This document shows, piece by piece, positions 9,060-19,167 of a DNA stretch of 64,000 bases. Source of the DNA: Firmicutes bacterium OM04-13BH. Its GTDB lineage: Bacteria; Bacillota; Clostridia; Lachnospirales; Lachnospiraceae. Where the stretch lies: the NCBI GenBank assembly GCA_003481745.1, contig QULP01000003.1:124001-188000 (forward strand), given 5' to 3'. Each line of letters starts with the position of its first letter. Within the stretch, counting starts at the first letter, position 1. A model generated the notes under the pieces. It saw only the letters and a list, made by a program, of their open reading frames with translations, was not told the origin of the DNA and did not search any database. The position numbers and the translations under genes are program-made.

Positions 9060-11234
9060 ACCCGTAATCTCTCCAAACACTTCATCCATCTGCATCATCG
9101 GTGAATTTTCAGTCTGACCGTAAATCAAAATTCGATAGGTTCCTGTCTTATAATAGAAGTCCATCGCCTTGATTCGAAGCAGATAGGTTCCATCACCCTG
9201 ACGTTTCGCCTGATAGGTTTTTAATGCCACAGTACCATCCTTTTCCCAAACCGTACATTCAATTGCAGTAACCGGCTCTGTACTTTCTACATTACTTAAA
9301 ATGACATCAAAGTAACCTTTTCTGAAATCATAGTTTGTTACTGTCACATCTGCCGTTATCTTAGACTCCGGCTCTTTGATTTCGCCGGTAACAGTTTTAA
9401 TAACAGATGGATCATAGCCTTCTGCCTGTCCATAGACAATGACATCATAACTGCCTTCTTCGTGCGCAAGGTCACTGCCCTTTACTTCGATACTGTAAGT
9501 ACCATCTTCTTGTTTTTCAGCTTCATACCACACAAGGGCTTTCATGCCATCGGATTTCCATACTGTACATTGGATGGATTCCACCGGGAGCTGGCATTTT
9601 ACCTTACTTAAGCTTACTTTAAACGAATCACTCAGTGCATCATAATCTGAAACCGTGATATCTGCAGTAATTTTTTTCTCCTCTGCTTCTGCCTTTTCTT
9701 CTTCCTGCACTTTTTTGGCGTTTTCCACTACAATATCTTTTGTTAGCTCATCCATAAATTTGGATTTCATTTTCAATCCGGTATTAACTTGCTCTTTTCC
9801 ATATGTTTCAATTAATGTCTCTTCGCTTGAAAATAAATTTGTACCAAGCCCTAAACGATTTCCCGAAATCTCTACGCCAAGGCTTGCAAGGGTTGTCGGA
9901 AAGTTATCCATTGTGGAATATTCTCTATAGTCTTCTGTCTCCGGTTGTACTGCGGAATTGATATAAGTAGTATAGACTTTTCGTTCATAAGAGGACGGCA
10001 CATCATCACAGAAATTGCTGTCCATTGTCAGATGGTCTCCCGAAATGACAATCGTAGTATTTTCATAGAAATCCTGTTCTTGAATCCATTTTACAAATTC
10101 CGTTACTTTTTTACTTGAGCATGCCATTACATTTGCATACTGGTCATCTCCGAAAGTATTCGGACAGTCCTTACAACGATATCCATCTTCAAAATGCGTA
10201 TCGACCGTCAACATTGAAAAGTTAAATGGTTCGTTATTTTTACTGATTTGGGTCAAATGCTGTTTTGCAAATTCAAACAGTTTCGCATCTTCATAGCCCC
10301 AGAACACGTGATAATCTTCTGGAATTTCTCCATTTTCGAGACTGTAATTATAATCATAAATCGTATAATTGCCATGCTGCTTATAATACAAATCGCGTCC
10401 GGCAAATTCTGCCTCTGAACCCATCAGAAAGTACTGTTTGTATCCGTTCTCTTCTAAGATATCTCCAAGATTGGTTATACCTGGAAGAAATTCAGACTGC
10501 GTACTCATCAAATCTCCTCGAATCGGAAGATTCAAAGGCAGACCAGAAGTTTGTGCGAATAATGCCCCCATAGTCCAGGTTGCCCCGTACATTGGAATTC
10601 CACCATTTAAGGCTGTGCTATTTCCGGAAAAATTCTCATTTTCAAGTGATAATTTTGCAAGTTCCGGAATCCGGCTCTTTTCAAATGCACCTCCGCTTTT
10701 TTCATCTGCATAAGTATTTTCCATCGATTCCAGATAAATATAAATCAAATTTCGTTTTTTCTCCGGAAAAGTCAGCTCTACTTCTTTTGGGTCTGCATAA
10801 TTATCCTCGATAAACGTAGATTCTGTTGTCTGATTTTTTGCATAAGCGGTAATGTCAAGCCGATTCCACATATAACCAACAGAAAATGCTGCTACTGCAA
10901 GAAATGCCACCATTAAACCCAAAACCGCAATATCTTTTATTTTTCCCAGTCTTTTATGTAGCAATAAAATTACTAACGTTAACACAATCGAAATCAAAGG
11001 GCACGTTAGAATAAAACTCGAAATAATTCCCGAATCTGTTCCTGTTGTCGGTGCCTGAATGTGGAATACCACCTCTTCCATTGTAAGGCCCTTCCAGGTG
11101 CGAAATACCCAGGCAACCGTTGTTGCAATTAACAGCGACAGGAAGATAAAAACATATTGCAAAATCACTTTTACTTTTCTTAAAATTTTTTTCTGCTTCT
11201 CGGAAAGCTCTTTTTTTCCTACCTGTATCTTCAT
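9057..11234 (-). CDS. LTA-synthase/sulfatase-superfamily membrane phosphotransferase with two C-terminal GBS-Bsp-like repeats
   Basis: 725 aa. Three N-terminal membrane segments (about residues 23-45, 70-92 and 101-122) precede an extracellular sulfatase-fold domain (about 160-480). Likely metal and active-site residues are Glu169 (YLESME), a Thr at 219 or 221 (GATWTMG), His347 (DTHFEDG) and Asp400-His401 (VISGDH). Two Ig-like repeats follow, about 522-610 and 632-722, each with KITADxTV and a GTYxxxI pattern. The family moves phosphoglycerol or similar groups onto surface glycans. LtaS has five membrane segments and lacks such repeats, so this may be a polymer-decorating relative. It is the last gene of the rhamnan operon. 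GAGAGGAAACA precedes the ATG. Confidence 0.8.
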   Translation of the reverse strand: MKIQVGKKELSEKQKKILRKVKVILQYVFIFLSLLIATTVAWVFRTWKGLTMEEVVFHIQAPTTGTDSGIISSFILTCPLISIVLTLVILLLHKRLGKIKDIAVLGLMVAFLAVAAFSVGYMWNRLDITAYAKNQTTESTFIEDNYADPKEVELTFPEKKRNLIYIYLESMENTYADEKSGGAFEKSRIPELAKLSLENENFSGNSTALNGGIPMYGATWTMGALFAQTSGLPLNLPIRGDLMSTQSEFLPGITNLGDILEENGYKQYFLMGSEAEFAGRDLYYKQHGNYTIYDYNYSLENGEIPEDYHVFWGYEDAKLFEFAKQHLTQISKNNEPFNFSMLTVDTHFEDGYRCKDCPNTFGDDQYANVMACSSKKVTEFVKWIQEQDFYENTTIVISGDHLTMDSNFCDDVPSSYERKVYTTYINSAVQPETEDYREYSTMDNFPTTLASLGVEISGNRLGLGTNLFSSEETLIETYGKEQVNTGLKMKSKFMDELTKDIVVENAKKVQEEEKAEAEEKKITADITVSDYDALSDSFKVSLSKVKCQLPVESIQCTVWKSDGMKALVWYEAEKQEDGTYSIEVKGSDLAHEEGSYDVIVYGQAEGYDPSVIKTVTGEIKEPESKITADVTVTNYDFRKGYFDVILSNVESTEPVTAIECTVWEKDGTVALKTYQAKRQGDGTYLLRIKAMDFYYKTGTYRILIYGQTENSPMMQMDEVFGEITG

Positions 11235-11270
11235 TGTTTCCTCTCTATACTTCTTTCTATGTCTATTATG

Positions 11271-11305
11271 TACTTTCGAAATCTTTCTGTAAAATTTCGA
11301 AAGTA
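11271..11305. repeat. 12-bp perfect inverted repeat upstream of the LTA-synthase-like gene
   Basis: TACTTTCGAAAT (11271-11282) and ATTTCGAAAGTA (11294-11305) around an 11-base loop, in the 73-base gap between two operon genes. It could form an mRNA hairpin that dampens read-through or protects an end. No long T-run follows. Confidence 0.6.
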
Positions 11306-11307
11306 TC

Positions 11308-12282
11308 TTACTTTCTCTTTTCAGAACGAAAGCGTTTTCCTATGTTTTTATATAATTCCAGCTGTATCTTCCAACACCGTTCCCTCTGATGTGCTACATT
11401 TCTTACTTTCTTTTCCTTGTTCTCTTTCGAGATTACAATTCCATTCCACATTCCTTTGATGTAATCTTTTCCAAAACCTTTGCTTGCAAAAAAGACTGTT
11501 TTTATTGTAAATCCCACAAACAAAAGCGGGAAATTTAAAATAATCTGCCAAAGAGGCATATTTTTATAAATCAAATACAGATTGTTTCTTGAAGAATATC
11601 GGATTTTAAATAAATTATATCTCGAGCCACTTGTTCCGCTTCCAACATGCAGTACTCTCGCAGTCGGACAAAACAGATTTCGATATCCATGCAGTTTAGC
11701 ACGATATCCGATATCAACATCCTCAAGATAGGCAAAATGTTCCTCATCAAAATAGCCAATTTCATCTAAAATTTCTTTACGATAAATCGCAGCTCCCGCA
11801 CAGGAAGCAAAAATTTCTCTGGTCTTATTGTACTCTGACTCCGGTTTTCCCTTTCCATCGGCAAATGCCCATCCAAGTGCGCAGTAAAAATTTCCTGCGT
11901 CATCCATCTTGTTTTCATCCTGAATCTGAAGCATTTTCGCCTGACATGAAAAGATATCCGGTGCCCGTTCGATTGCATGAACCAGTTCTGTAATAAATTC
12001 CGGAAATACAATCGTATCGTTATTTAACAACAATACATATTCTGATTTTGACTCACGGATTCCTGCATTGACTCCGCCACAAAAACCGGTATTTTCTTTG
12101 AGCGCAATCACATGTACCTCCGGATAATTTTCCTTTGTCCATTCCACACTTCCATCTTCTGAGCCATTATCGACCAAAATCACTTCAAAATACAAATAAT
12201 CCTGTTTTCTTAACGAGTCCAGGCACTCTTTTAAATACTTTTTTCCGTTAAAATTCGGAATAATCACTGATACATCCTGCAT
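11308..12282 (-). CDS. GT2-family glycosyltransferase, probable rhamnosyltransferase
   Basis: 324 aa. GT-A fold: SVIIPNFNGKKYL at the N-terminus, VDNGSEDGS, the metal-site LLLNNDT, and an acceptor-site EDVDIGYR motif. This pattern is typical of WbbL-like rhamnosyltransferases. A single hydrophobic segment near residues 240-260 may be membrane-associated. It starts 11 bases after the preceding gene. Sugar and linkage are inferred only from the adjacent dTDP-rhamnose genes. Confidence 0.85.
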   Translation of the reverse strand: MQDVSVIIPNFNGKKYLKECLDSLRKQDYLYFEVILVDNGSEDGSVEWTKENYPEVHVIALKENTGFCGGVNAGIRESKSEYVLLLNNDTIVFPEFITELVHAIERAPDIFSCQAKMLQIQDENKMDDAGNFYCALGWAFADGKGKPESEYNKTREIFASCAGAAIYRKEILDEIGYFDEEHFAYLEDVDIGYRAKLHGYRNLFCPTARVLHVGSGTSGSRYNLFKIRYSSRNNLYLIYKNMPLWQIILNFPLLFVGFTIKTVFFASKGFGKDYIKGMWNGIVISKENKEKKVRNVAHQRERCWKIQLELYKNIGKRFRSEKRK

Positions 12283-12293
12283 ACCTGTTCCCC

Positions 12294-14120
12294 TTACTCA
12301 AATGGCTTTAAAGAATAATTCCACTTTGTCAGTGAAAAATGCTTATTGTAATACGGGTCTCCGGCTTTTAACAGTTTCTCCCAGCGACAGCGCATAAACT
12401 CAATTTCTTCCTGAAATCTTCTGACTTTTTCTTTACTGTCCTCTGTTCCCCTGCTTTTTGATTCATAATGATACAGTTCCACGTAAGGGTCATATACGAT
12501 TAATTCGCCCTGTGCACGAATTCTGAGACACAAATCCACATCATTAAAGGCAACTGAAAGTTTCTCTTCAAATCCGTTTACTGCTTCAAATACACTTCTC
12601 TTTACCATCATACAGGCTGCTGTCACTGCACTTAAATCCTGCTGAATCGCTGCCTTATGCATATATCCGGTACGTTCTCCCGGCATATCAACAAACATAT
12701 GACCGGCAATTCCGCCAATTCCGATAATCGTGCCGGCATGCTGAATCGTCTCGTTTGGATAATAGAGTCTTGCCCCAACTGCCCCTGTTCCCTCTCTCTG
12801 ACAGTGTCCAAGCAGTTCTTCCATCCAGTCCGATGCAATCACTTCCATATCGTTATTTAAGAACAAAAGATACTCACCTTTTGCCTTCTTTGCCGCAAAG
12901 TTATTAATTGCAGAATAGTTAAATCCCTCTTTCCATTTTAACAGGCGAATTTTAGGATTATCACTTAATTCTTTATAGTACTCAAAGATTTCTTTTGAAG
13001 TACTGTTGTTTTCTACAATTAAAATTTCATAATTTTCATAAGTCGATTTTTTCTCTATCGAATCAATGCATTTTTTTAAGGACTCTCTTTCATCCTTATT
13101 TGGAATAATAATCGAGATAAGCGGTGTACCTTCCACCTCGTATTTAACACGGTAAAAACCAAGGTCTTTGGTATGACTGACTTCTGCTTTTAAATGACAT
13201 CTTTCTAAATTACCTTCAATTGCACGTTTTCCGGCTTCAAACGCATACATCTTACTTGCCGGATTATCTGCTGTCGATGCCTGATGCGTTCTCCAGTGAT
13301 ATAAGATTTCCGGCACATGATAAATCTCTTTCGCACTTTCACAACAACGGAAAATAAAATCATAATCCTGTGCTCCGTCATATTCTTTCCTGAATCCACC
13401 AATTGTTTCCACAATTGTCCGGCGCACCACAAAGAAATGGCAAATATAATTATTAGAACGAAGTAAATCAAGGTTAAAATCCGGTTTTAAATTCGGCTGG
13501 AAATGTTCCGATAAATCTGCTCTTACCTTATCCTCATCCGTATAAATCACATCAGTCTTCGGATGACTCTCTAATGCTTTTGCAACTTCATACAGTGCAT
13601 TTGGTGCAAGCAGGTCATCATGATCTAACAAACCGATAAAATCTCCTGTTGCCATCTTCAATGCTTCATTGGTGTTTTCTGCAATTCCTGCATTGTTAAG
13701 AAGCGGTTTGACACAGATTCTGGCATCTTTTTTGCAGTATTCTTCCAAAATCTGGCTCATCCCTGCTTCATCTGGACTTGCATTTGCAATACAAAGCTCC
13801 CAGTTTACATAGCTTTGCGCAAGCAGAGAATCTATCATCTCTCTTAAAAATTTCTCCGGTGTCTTATAAGCAGGAACAACTACACTGATTTTCGGTTCGT
13901 AGTTCCATTTTTTCTTTTTCTGTTTTTCCAGTTCTTCCGGTTTCACCTTATATTCCTCATACCATGGACCATAAGGGACTTCTTCGGGTTCAAATCTTTC
14001 ATGAAGCCGAATCCAGAATTCTTTCGGACCATAATGCTTCATATAGCGAAGCCCTTTTAGAATGGTATAAGGAGAAAGTTTCCCTAACATTCTGCCCCAT
14101 TCAATTTTTCCTTTTGCCAT
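12294..14120 (-). CDS. Tandem-domain GT2 glycosyltransferase
   Basis: 608 aa with two GT-A domains. The first starts near residue 78 (KISVVVPAYKTPEKFL, with LDHDD as metal motif). The second starts near residue 325 (PLISIIIPNKDERESL, with LFLNNDMEV, then NDVDLCLR). Such double GT2 proteins often add two residues of a repeat unit; here it may build the rhamnan backbone or branch. No membrane segment is seen, so it should act on the cytoplasmic face. The genes on both sides are co-directional with gaps of 11 and 15 bases. Confidence 0.85.
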   Translation of the reverse strand: MAKGKIEWGRMLGKLSPYTILKGLRYMKHYGPKEFWIRLHERFEPEEVPYGPWYEEYKVKPEELEKQKKKKWNYEPKISVVVPAYKTPEKFLREMIDSLLAQSYVNWELCIANASPDEAGMSQILEEYCKKDARICVKPLLNNAGIAENTNEALKMATGDFIGLLDHDDLLAPNALYEVAKALESHPKTDVIYTDEDKVRADLSEHFQPNLKPDFNLDLLRSNNYICHFFVVRRTIVETIGGFRKEYDGAQDYDFIFRCCESAKEIYHVPEILYHWRTHQASTADNPASKMYAFEAGKRAIEGNLERCHLKAEVSHTKDLGFYRVKYEVEGTPLISIIIPNKDERESLKKCIDSIEKKSTYENYEILIVENNSTSKEIFEYYKELSDNPKIRLLKWKEGFNYSAINNFAAKKAKGEYLLFLNNDMEVIASDWMEELLGHCQREGTGAVGARLYYPNETIQHAGTIIGIGGIAGHMFVDMPGERTGYMHKAAIQQDLSAVTAACMMVKRSVFEAVNGFEEKLSVAFNDVDLCLRIRAQGELIVYDPYVELYHYESKSRGTEDSKEKVRRFQEEIEFMRCRWEKLLKAGDPYYNKHFSLTKWNYSLKPFE

Positions 14121-14135
14121 CTTCTCACCTGCTTA

Positions 14136-15443
14136 TCATTTCTTTTTTTTCTTTTTTATCACAGAAATCACGATTAAAATCAGTCCAAGTCCAATCAGAC
14201 CTACAAGCACAACCACTGCCATTTCAAATGTACTAAAAGAACCGCTTTGTGCCTCGTTATTCTGGCTCTGCTCTTCTTTTGACTCTTCTTCCTTCTGTGC
14301 TTCTTCAGCTTTTTTATCCGCCTCATAAGCTTTCTTATCTACAACTGCCTGACCGACTTCATATCCATTAAATAAAAAGGTTTCCTGTTCGTTTCCATCT
14401 TCGTTTTGTGTACTCTGTATCTCAAGCGCATCCGTTGTTGTTCCTTTTGGCACGACTGCGGTTCCGCCTGAGAGTGTATATTTTTTTTGTGATACCTGCA
14501 GTTTTTCGAATTCTTTGGTATATTCTGCAAGCATAACTGTATCGGTAAAAACTTCTGTACCTTTGTAATGTAAAACCACACAAATATAAACGGTTCCGTC
14601 TTTTTCAAAATAAGTGACTAACGTATTTAAAGCGGTGTCGGTATAACCGGTCTTTCCTCCAAGACAGCCGTCATAATGCCAGTCACCCTCTCCAAGCAAC
14701 GCATGATGGTTTGCAAGTACACGCTCCTCGGCAGTCTTATTCGTTGCCGGAATCGTATAATAACGACTTCCTACAATTTTGCGAAATTCTTCGTTTTTGT
14801 AAGCTTCCTGTGCAATCATCGCCAAATCGTGCGCGGTTGTATAATGGTTTTCATCATGAAGTCCGTTCGCATTGACAAAATGTGTATCTTTACATCCGAT
14901 TTCCTGGGCTTTCTCATTCATCATTTCCACAAAGCCTTCTACGCTTCCGCCAACCTGCATTGCCACCTGTGTCGAAACTTCATTTCCTGAGACAAGCATA
15001 ATCGCATACAGACATTGTTCCATGGTGAGTGTCTCACCTTCCTGAATGACCGGAGTCACATAACTGTTTCCAGGAACAGCTTCTTTTAAACCTTCTGCTG
15101 TAAAGGTGACCGTATCAGTCAGATTAGAATGTTCCAGTGCGACCAGTGCCGTCATAATCTTTGTCGTACTTGCCGGATAACGGCGTTCATCCATTGCTTT
15201 ATTATAAAGCACTTCTCCACTTTCAGCTTCCATCACAACAGCTGAATCACACATAATTGCCGGTCCTTGTGGCCAGCCGTCAATGTCATTTGTCACTGTC
15301 GGGATATCATAGGTTGCATTTTTACAGGCATCTTTTGCCCTTTGAATCAGCCCTGGATTATCGTCCGCCCACACAACAGAAGTGCTAAGCACAACTGCCA
15401 AAATGCCAATCGTTACTCGTTTTATTAAGTTTTTTGCTTTCAT
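14136..15443 (-). CDS. D-alanyl-D-alanine carboxypeptidase (DacA/DacF type, class A low-molecular-weight PBP)
   Basis: 435 aa. Signal peptide 1-26, then a serine peptidase domain with Ser92-Thr-Thr-Lys95 (ASTTK), Ser152-Gly-Asn154 (VSGNE) and Lys264-Thr-Gly266 (GKTGYT), all three active-site motifs intact. A charged linker leads to a C-terminal membrane helix (about 405-428) with a poly-Lys tail, so it is held outside by a true transmembrane anchor. It trims the terminal D-Ala of peptidoglycan stem peptides. Its place inside a glycosyltransferase operon suggests coordination of wall trimming with polymer attachment. Confidence 0.93.
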   Translation of the reverse strand: MKAKNLIKRVTIGILAVVLSTSVVWADDNPGLIQRAKDACKNATYDIPTVTNDIDGWPQGPAIMCDSAVVMEAESGEVLYNKAMDERRYPASTTKIMTALVALEHSNLTDTVTFTAEGLKEAVPGNSYVTPVIQEGETLTMEQCLYAIMLVSGNEVSTQVAMQVGGSVEGFVEMMNEKAQEIGCKDTHFVNANGLHDENHYTTAHDLAMIAQEAYKNEEFRKIVGSRYYTIPATNKTAEERVLANHHALLGEGDWHYDGCLGGKTGYTDTALNTLVTYFEKDGTVYICVVLHYKGTEVFTDTVMLAEYTKEFEKLQVSQKKYTLSGGTAVVPKGTTTDALEIQSTQNEDGNEQETFLFNGYEVGQAVVDKKAYEADKKAEEAQKEEESKEEQSQNNEAQSGSFSTFEMAVVVLVGLIGLGLILIVISVIKKKKKK

Positions 15444-15447
15444 CCTT

Positions 15448-17634
15448 TTATTCTCCTGCTTCCAGATACAGATTTAAAATCTGCTGTTTTACAGTTTCCC
15501 ATTCTCTTTGCCTTGCAGTCTTAAGTCCGCCTTCTGTCAGATGTTTCCGAAGTGTCTCATTTTCTGCCAATTCCATAATCTTTTCCACTGCCTCAGAAAT
15601 ATTTTCAGGCTCATATAACAGACAGTTTTCCCCATCTCTTAAATATTCTTTGTTTCCACCATTTGGACGGACAACTGCAAGACCTCCGGTTGCCATCATC
15701 TCAAGCGGAGGATAGGAAAAGCTCTCCAGTATGCTTGATTTTACCAGAATATGGCACTGTTTGTATACTTCTGACACTTTTTGAAATGGAACTTTATGAA
15801 GAAAACGGTCCGGCTTGTACCATTCTTTTGGCTCTGAATTGTAGGAAAGATACCAGATTTCAAATTTCTCTCTATCGAGTTTCTCTACAATCTGAAAACT
15901 TTCATCTACATTTTTATGCCATGCACCGCAGTCTCCCTCGATTAAAATTCGAATTTTTCCGCTAAAATCACGAGCACATGGAGTAAAAACCCGAGTGTCC
16001 AACCCATTTGGTGCATAAGCACATTCCTTTTCAAACCGTTCTTTTAACCATTCCTTACACCACTTTGATATCGTAACATACTGAATCTGGTTTTTGCAAT
16101 AGGTGGCGTTTGCCATTGCACGATATGGACTGCCTTTTTCATAAAAATCCGTCTCATAATTCTGCACCAGATAATATTTTTTATCAATATTCGAAAATAA
16201 TTCCAGCCATTTTACTGTGACCCACATCGTTGCAATCATCTTATCAAAGTGACCGCTGACTGCATCCTCTCTTAATGGGATCACCGGAAAATTCTGATTT
16301 TCAAAGACACATGAAGTTTCCGTTGTATTTTCTGAAAGAATCGTGACATCAAATCCAGCCTCCCTTAAGAAAACGGCATGCCACATTGCCACCATGATTC
16401 CACCGCTGATATTAAGTGCCGGAAGCAGGATTCCAACATTTTTGGTCCGTTTGGCTTTGATAAAATCTGCCAGCGTCTTTCCTGTATAGGTTGTAAGATA
16501 GGCTTCTTTACAAAATTGATATGCCTGCATCGCAGTTTTTTTGCGAAGCTTTGGCTGTTCAATCAAAGCGCACAGCGTTTCTTCCCATTCTTTTAAATCC
16601 TTGCATAAAAATCCGGTTTTTTGATTTTCAATCGTATCGGCAAATGCACCCAGATTCGACGCCACCGTTACCACCTGAACAAGGGAAGCTTCCACCCATT
16701 TATTTTCTGATTTTGCGCGGTTAAAAATCGTATCTTCGAGTGGAGCTAAATTAATATCTACATCTGAAATCAATTTCGGAAGATTTTTCCAGTCCACAAA
16801 CGGAAGAATCTTGATTCGGTCTGCAAATTCTTTTAATTCTTCCGGAGTTTCCAGCTCTCCCACACTGACAAATTCCAGATTCTTATATTGTCTCATTAAC
16901 TTTAAGAGCACCGGCAGCAGCATTTCAATGTCTGGATTATGCGTAATGCTTCCACTAAAATAACCTAAACGTACAACTTCTTTATGTTCTGTTTTTTGAT
17001 TTAATGCTGTTTCGGAAATCTGCATCATTTCCTCAGAAGCCCTGTTTCGATTGATGCAGACCTCTTTTACATGCAGCTTCAATGCTTCTGATAATTCCCC
17101 TGTAGTGGTAACAGCCCCCTGACATAAGTCAAGGAGCTGTCCATACGCCCGAACATTCTCATCATAGGCTTCTCTTTCTTTTTTTTCAAGCGCAGTTACA
17201 TAAGGAATCGTATCTGTGTATTTTGTATCAAATACAAGGTCATCAATATCATATAAAACTGTTTTTTGATACTTTTTTGCTAATTTTACAAATTTTTCCG
17301 TTGTCTCATTGAGTGGACAGCGAAAAAATACAAACACATTATACCAGCCAATCTGTTTTAAATCCAAATCTGCAAAGTACACCTGGTCTGATGTAATCCC
17401 ATAAGATAAAAGCTGTTCTCTTTGATGGCTGACACGATATCTTGACGGATGTGGCAGTACTGTTCCACATCCATCAATAAACAGCACATCTTTAAAAACC
17501 GGTTCGGACTCTTTTTTTGCTAAAGCTCCGAACCTTTTTTTTAAATATCTTCCACCGCGTTTTCCAAGTCCCAAAATTCCGTCTGCTTCTACCGTCTGAA
17601 TTACCTTTGACGTGAGATTGTTCCAATTTGGCAT
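15448..17634 (-). CDS. Large glycosyltransferase with two GT-B (GT4-like) halves
   Basis: 728 aa. The first half (about 45-390) contains YFSGSITHNPDIEML and an NKWVEASLVQVVTVASNLGA donor-binding region. The second half (about 400-728) begins VGILLPALNISGG and has a GT4 nucleotide-sugar motif near residue 640, ILESFSYPPLEMMATG, and PNGGNKEYL. Both halves look complete. The gene sits 4 bases before the carboxypeptidase gene. Likely one of the polymerising rhamnosyltransferases; specificity cannot be read from sequence. Confidence 0.8.
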   Translation of the reverse strand: MPNWNNLTSKVIQTVEADGILGLGKRGGRYLKKRFGALAKKESEPVFKDVLFIDGCGTVLPHPSRYRVSHQREQLLSYGITSDQVYFADLDLKQIGWYNVFVFFRCPLNETTEKFVKLAKKYQKTVLYDIDDLVFDTKYTDTIPYVTALEKKEREAYDENVRAYGQLLDLCQGAVTTTGELSEALKLHVKEVCINRNRASEEMMQISETALNQKTEHKEVVRLGYFSGSITHNPDIEMLLPVLLKLMRQYKNLEFVSVGELETPEELKEFADRIKILPFVDWKNLPKLISDVDINLAPLEDTIFNRAKSENKWVEASLVQVVTVASNLGAFADTIENQKTGFLCKDLKEWEETLCALIEQPKLRKKTAMQAYQFCKEAYLTTYTGKTLADFIKAKRTKNVGILLPALNISGGIMVAMWHAVFLREAGFDVTILSENTTETSCVFENQNFPVIPLREDAVSGHFDKMIATMWVTVKWLELFSNIDKKYYLVQNYETDFYEKGSPYRAMANATYCKNQIQYVTISKWCKEWLKERFEKECAYAPNGLDTRVFTPCARDFSGKIRILIEGDCGAWHKNVDESFQIVEKLDREKFEIWYLSYNSEPKEWYKPDRFLHKVPFQKVSEVYKQCHILVKSSILESFSYPPLEMMATGGLAVVRPNGGNKEYLRDGENCLLYEPENISEAVEKIMELAENETLRKHLTEGGLKTARQREWETVKQQILNLYLEAGE

Positions 17635-17700
17635 CTTATTCCCCCTTATGACTAATCATGCACTCCCAGAATCTGTCTGTTGAAGAATTCCGGAAATCCA

Positions 17701-19167
17701 TTAATGCAGACCATTATAGTTCTGAAGATATAATGGATACAACAGTCTTGCCCATAAAAACAGTGCAACTACAATTGTTCCTATTGAAACCAGATAATAG
17801 CAAAGCTGTTTTAATTTCTGATTTTTAATAAAATGGTCTGCGACTCTTGAATATCCCATCGTTACAAAATACATCATCGGAACTAACATCGGCATGCTGT
17901 AGCGTCCCTGTGGCTGATAATCTGAAGTATAAGAATAATATAAGTTCAAAACATTCGGAATTATCATTCCAAGTAAAAGACACAGATGGAATAATCCCTG
18001 CGGACGGATTCCTTTCTGACGGATTAATACCTGTTCTACGGTTTCTTCTTCATTAATTTTCTTCTCAAGCATAACCTGCTCTCGTTTTAAATAGAAAATA
18101 TCTCTTGCTTTCCAGATTACAAATACCAGCCCGACAAGAATCAATGCAAAATATGGATAATACACTTTTTTTCCAAGAAAGATCTGATTGTATCCAAAGA
18201 TTCCAACTACCCCATAGACTACCATTCCAACCCAGCGGTACTTAAAACCGGGAGCATGATATTTTAACATCGAGATAATGTTTGCCTCCGGATAATCCTT
18301 AAATGTCGTTACATTTTTGGGATTAAACTGTGGCTTTGCATATTTGATTGCATACTCATGCATGGTTTTTCTTGCAAGAAAATCTCCATCATAGATGATA
18401 TAGTTTCTTACAAACCACCATCCGGCAAGCACTGCGACAACTGCCGTGATTAACAGACCTCTTTTGAACATTAATTTAAAATCTGGTTTCTTTTTGCCAT
18501 AGCCAAGGGAGGAAACGACAAAGAATAAAATACTGCACAGTGCATAACCATAAGCATCATAATAGGAAAGCGCACAAAGTGATAATGCAACTCCAAGCAG
18601 AATACTGTTCTTCTTTGTCCAGCCCTCATTCATTGCCCTCACCCACATATAAATAATAAACGATGAGGAAAATAAGGCAAGTCCGTCACAATTGATATAA
18701 GTATATAAAATTGCAGCACCGGGAAGCAGGGTACAAAGGAAAAAGAACATCACCCTTTCTCCTTTTTTGAATAATGCTTCTCCGATTTTAAAAATACAAT
18801 ACGCTGACGCTGTTCCGAATAGAACATTAACCATTCTTGCAGAAATCAACAGTGCCCATTCATCTGTCGTAAAAAATGAAGTAATCTTCATAAACAACGC
18901 AGAAATCATGTAACTTAAAATCGGATTAAACGCATACGAAATTCCCCAATCTTCATCTCTTATCTCGGGGTCTCCACCGTGCGGCAGTTTTCCATGCTCA
19001 TAGATATACTGCACGATTCGGGAACGCATCCCTTCATCGGGTGAAAAATTATGCCTCTGACTGCAGGCCCATGCCAGATAAATTCCAAATACCAGAAGCA
19101 GGGCAAAAATCATGCAGACTGTCCGTCCAAGTTTCTGTTTATTTTTGAATTTTCTGCTCATCTTCAT
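17701..19167 (-). CDS. Polytopic membrane protein, GT-C-type glycosyltransferase candidate
   Basis: 488 aa, about ten hydrophobic segments. The first extracytoplasmic loop has an acidic SPDEGMR motif and HGGDPEIRDED, as in GT-C enzymes and DUF2142-type proteins, which use lipid-linked sugar donors outside the membrane. It starts at an ATG with AGAGGA 6 bases upstream and overlaps the previous gene by 29 bases. It probably adds side groups to the exported glycan; donor unknown. Confidence 0.65.
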   Translation of the reverse strand: MKMSRKFKNKQKLGRTVCMIFALLLVFGIYLAWACSQRHNFSPDEGMRSRIVQYIYEHGKLPHGGDPEIRDEDWGISYAFNPILSYMISALFMKITSFFTTDEWALLISARMVNVLFGTASAYCIFKIGEALFKKGERVMFFFLCTLLPGAAILYTYINCDGLALFSSSFIIYMWVRAMNEGWTKKNSILLGVALSLCALSYYDAYGYALCSILFFVVSSLGYGKKKPDFKLMFKRGLLITAVVAVLAGWWFVRNYIIYDGDFLARKTMHEYAIKYAKPQFNPKNVTTFKDYPEANIISMLKYHAPGFKYRWVGMVVYGVVGIFGYNQIFLGKKVYYPYFALILVGLVFVIWKARDIFYLKREQVMLEKKINEEETVEQVLIRQKGIRPQGLFHLCLLLGMIIPNVLNLYYSYTSDYQPQGRYSMPMLVPMMYFVTMGYSRVADHFIKNQKLKQLCYYLVSIGTIVVALFLWARLLYPLYLQNYNGLH

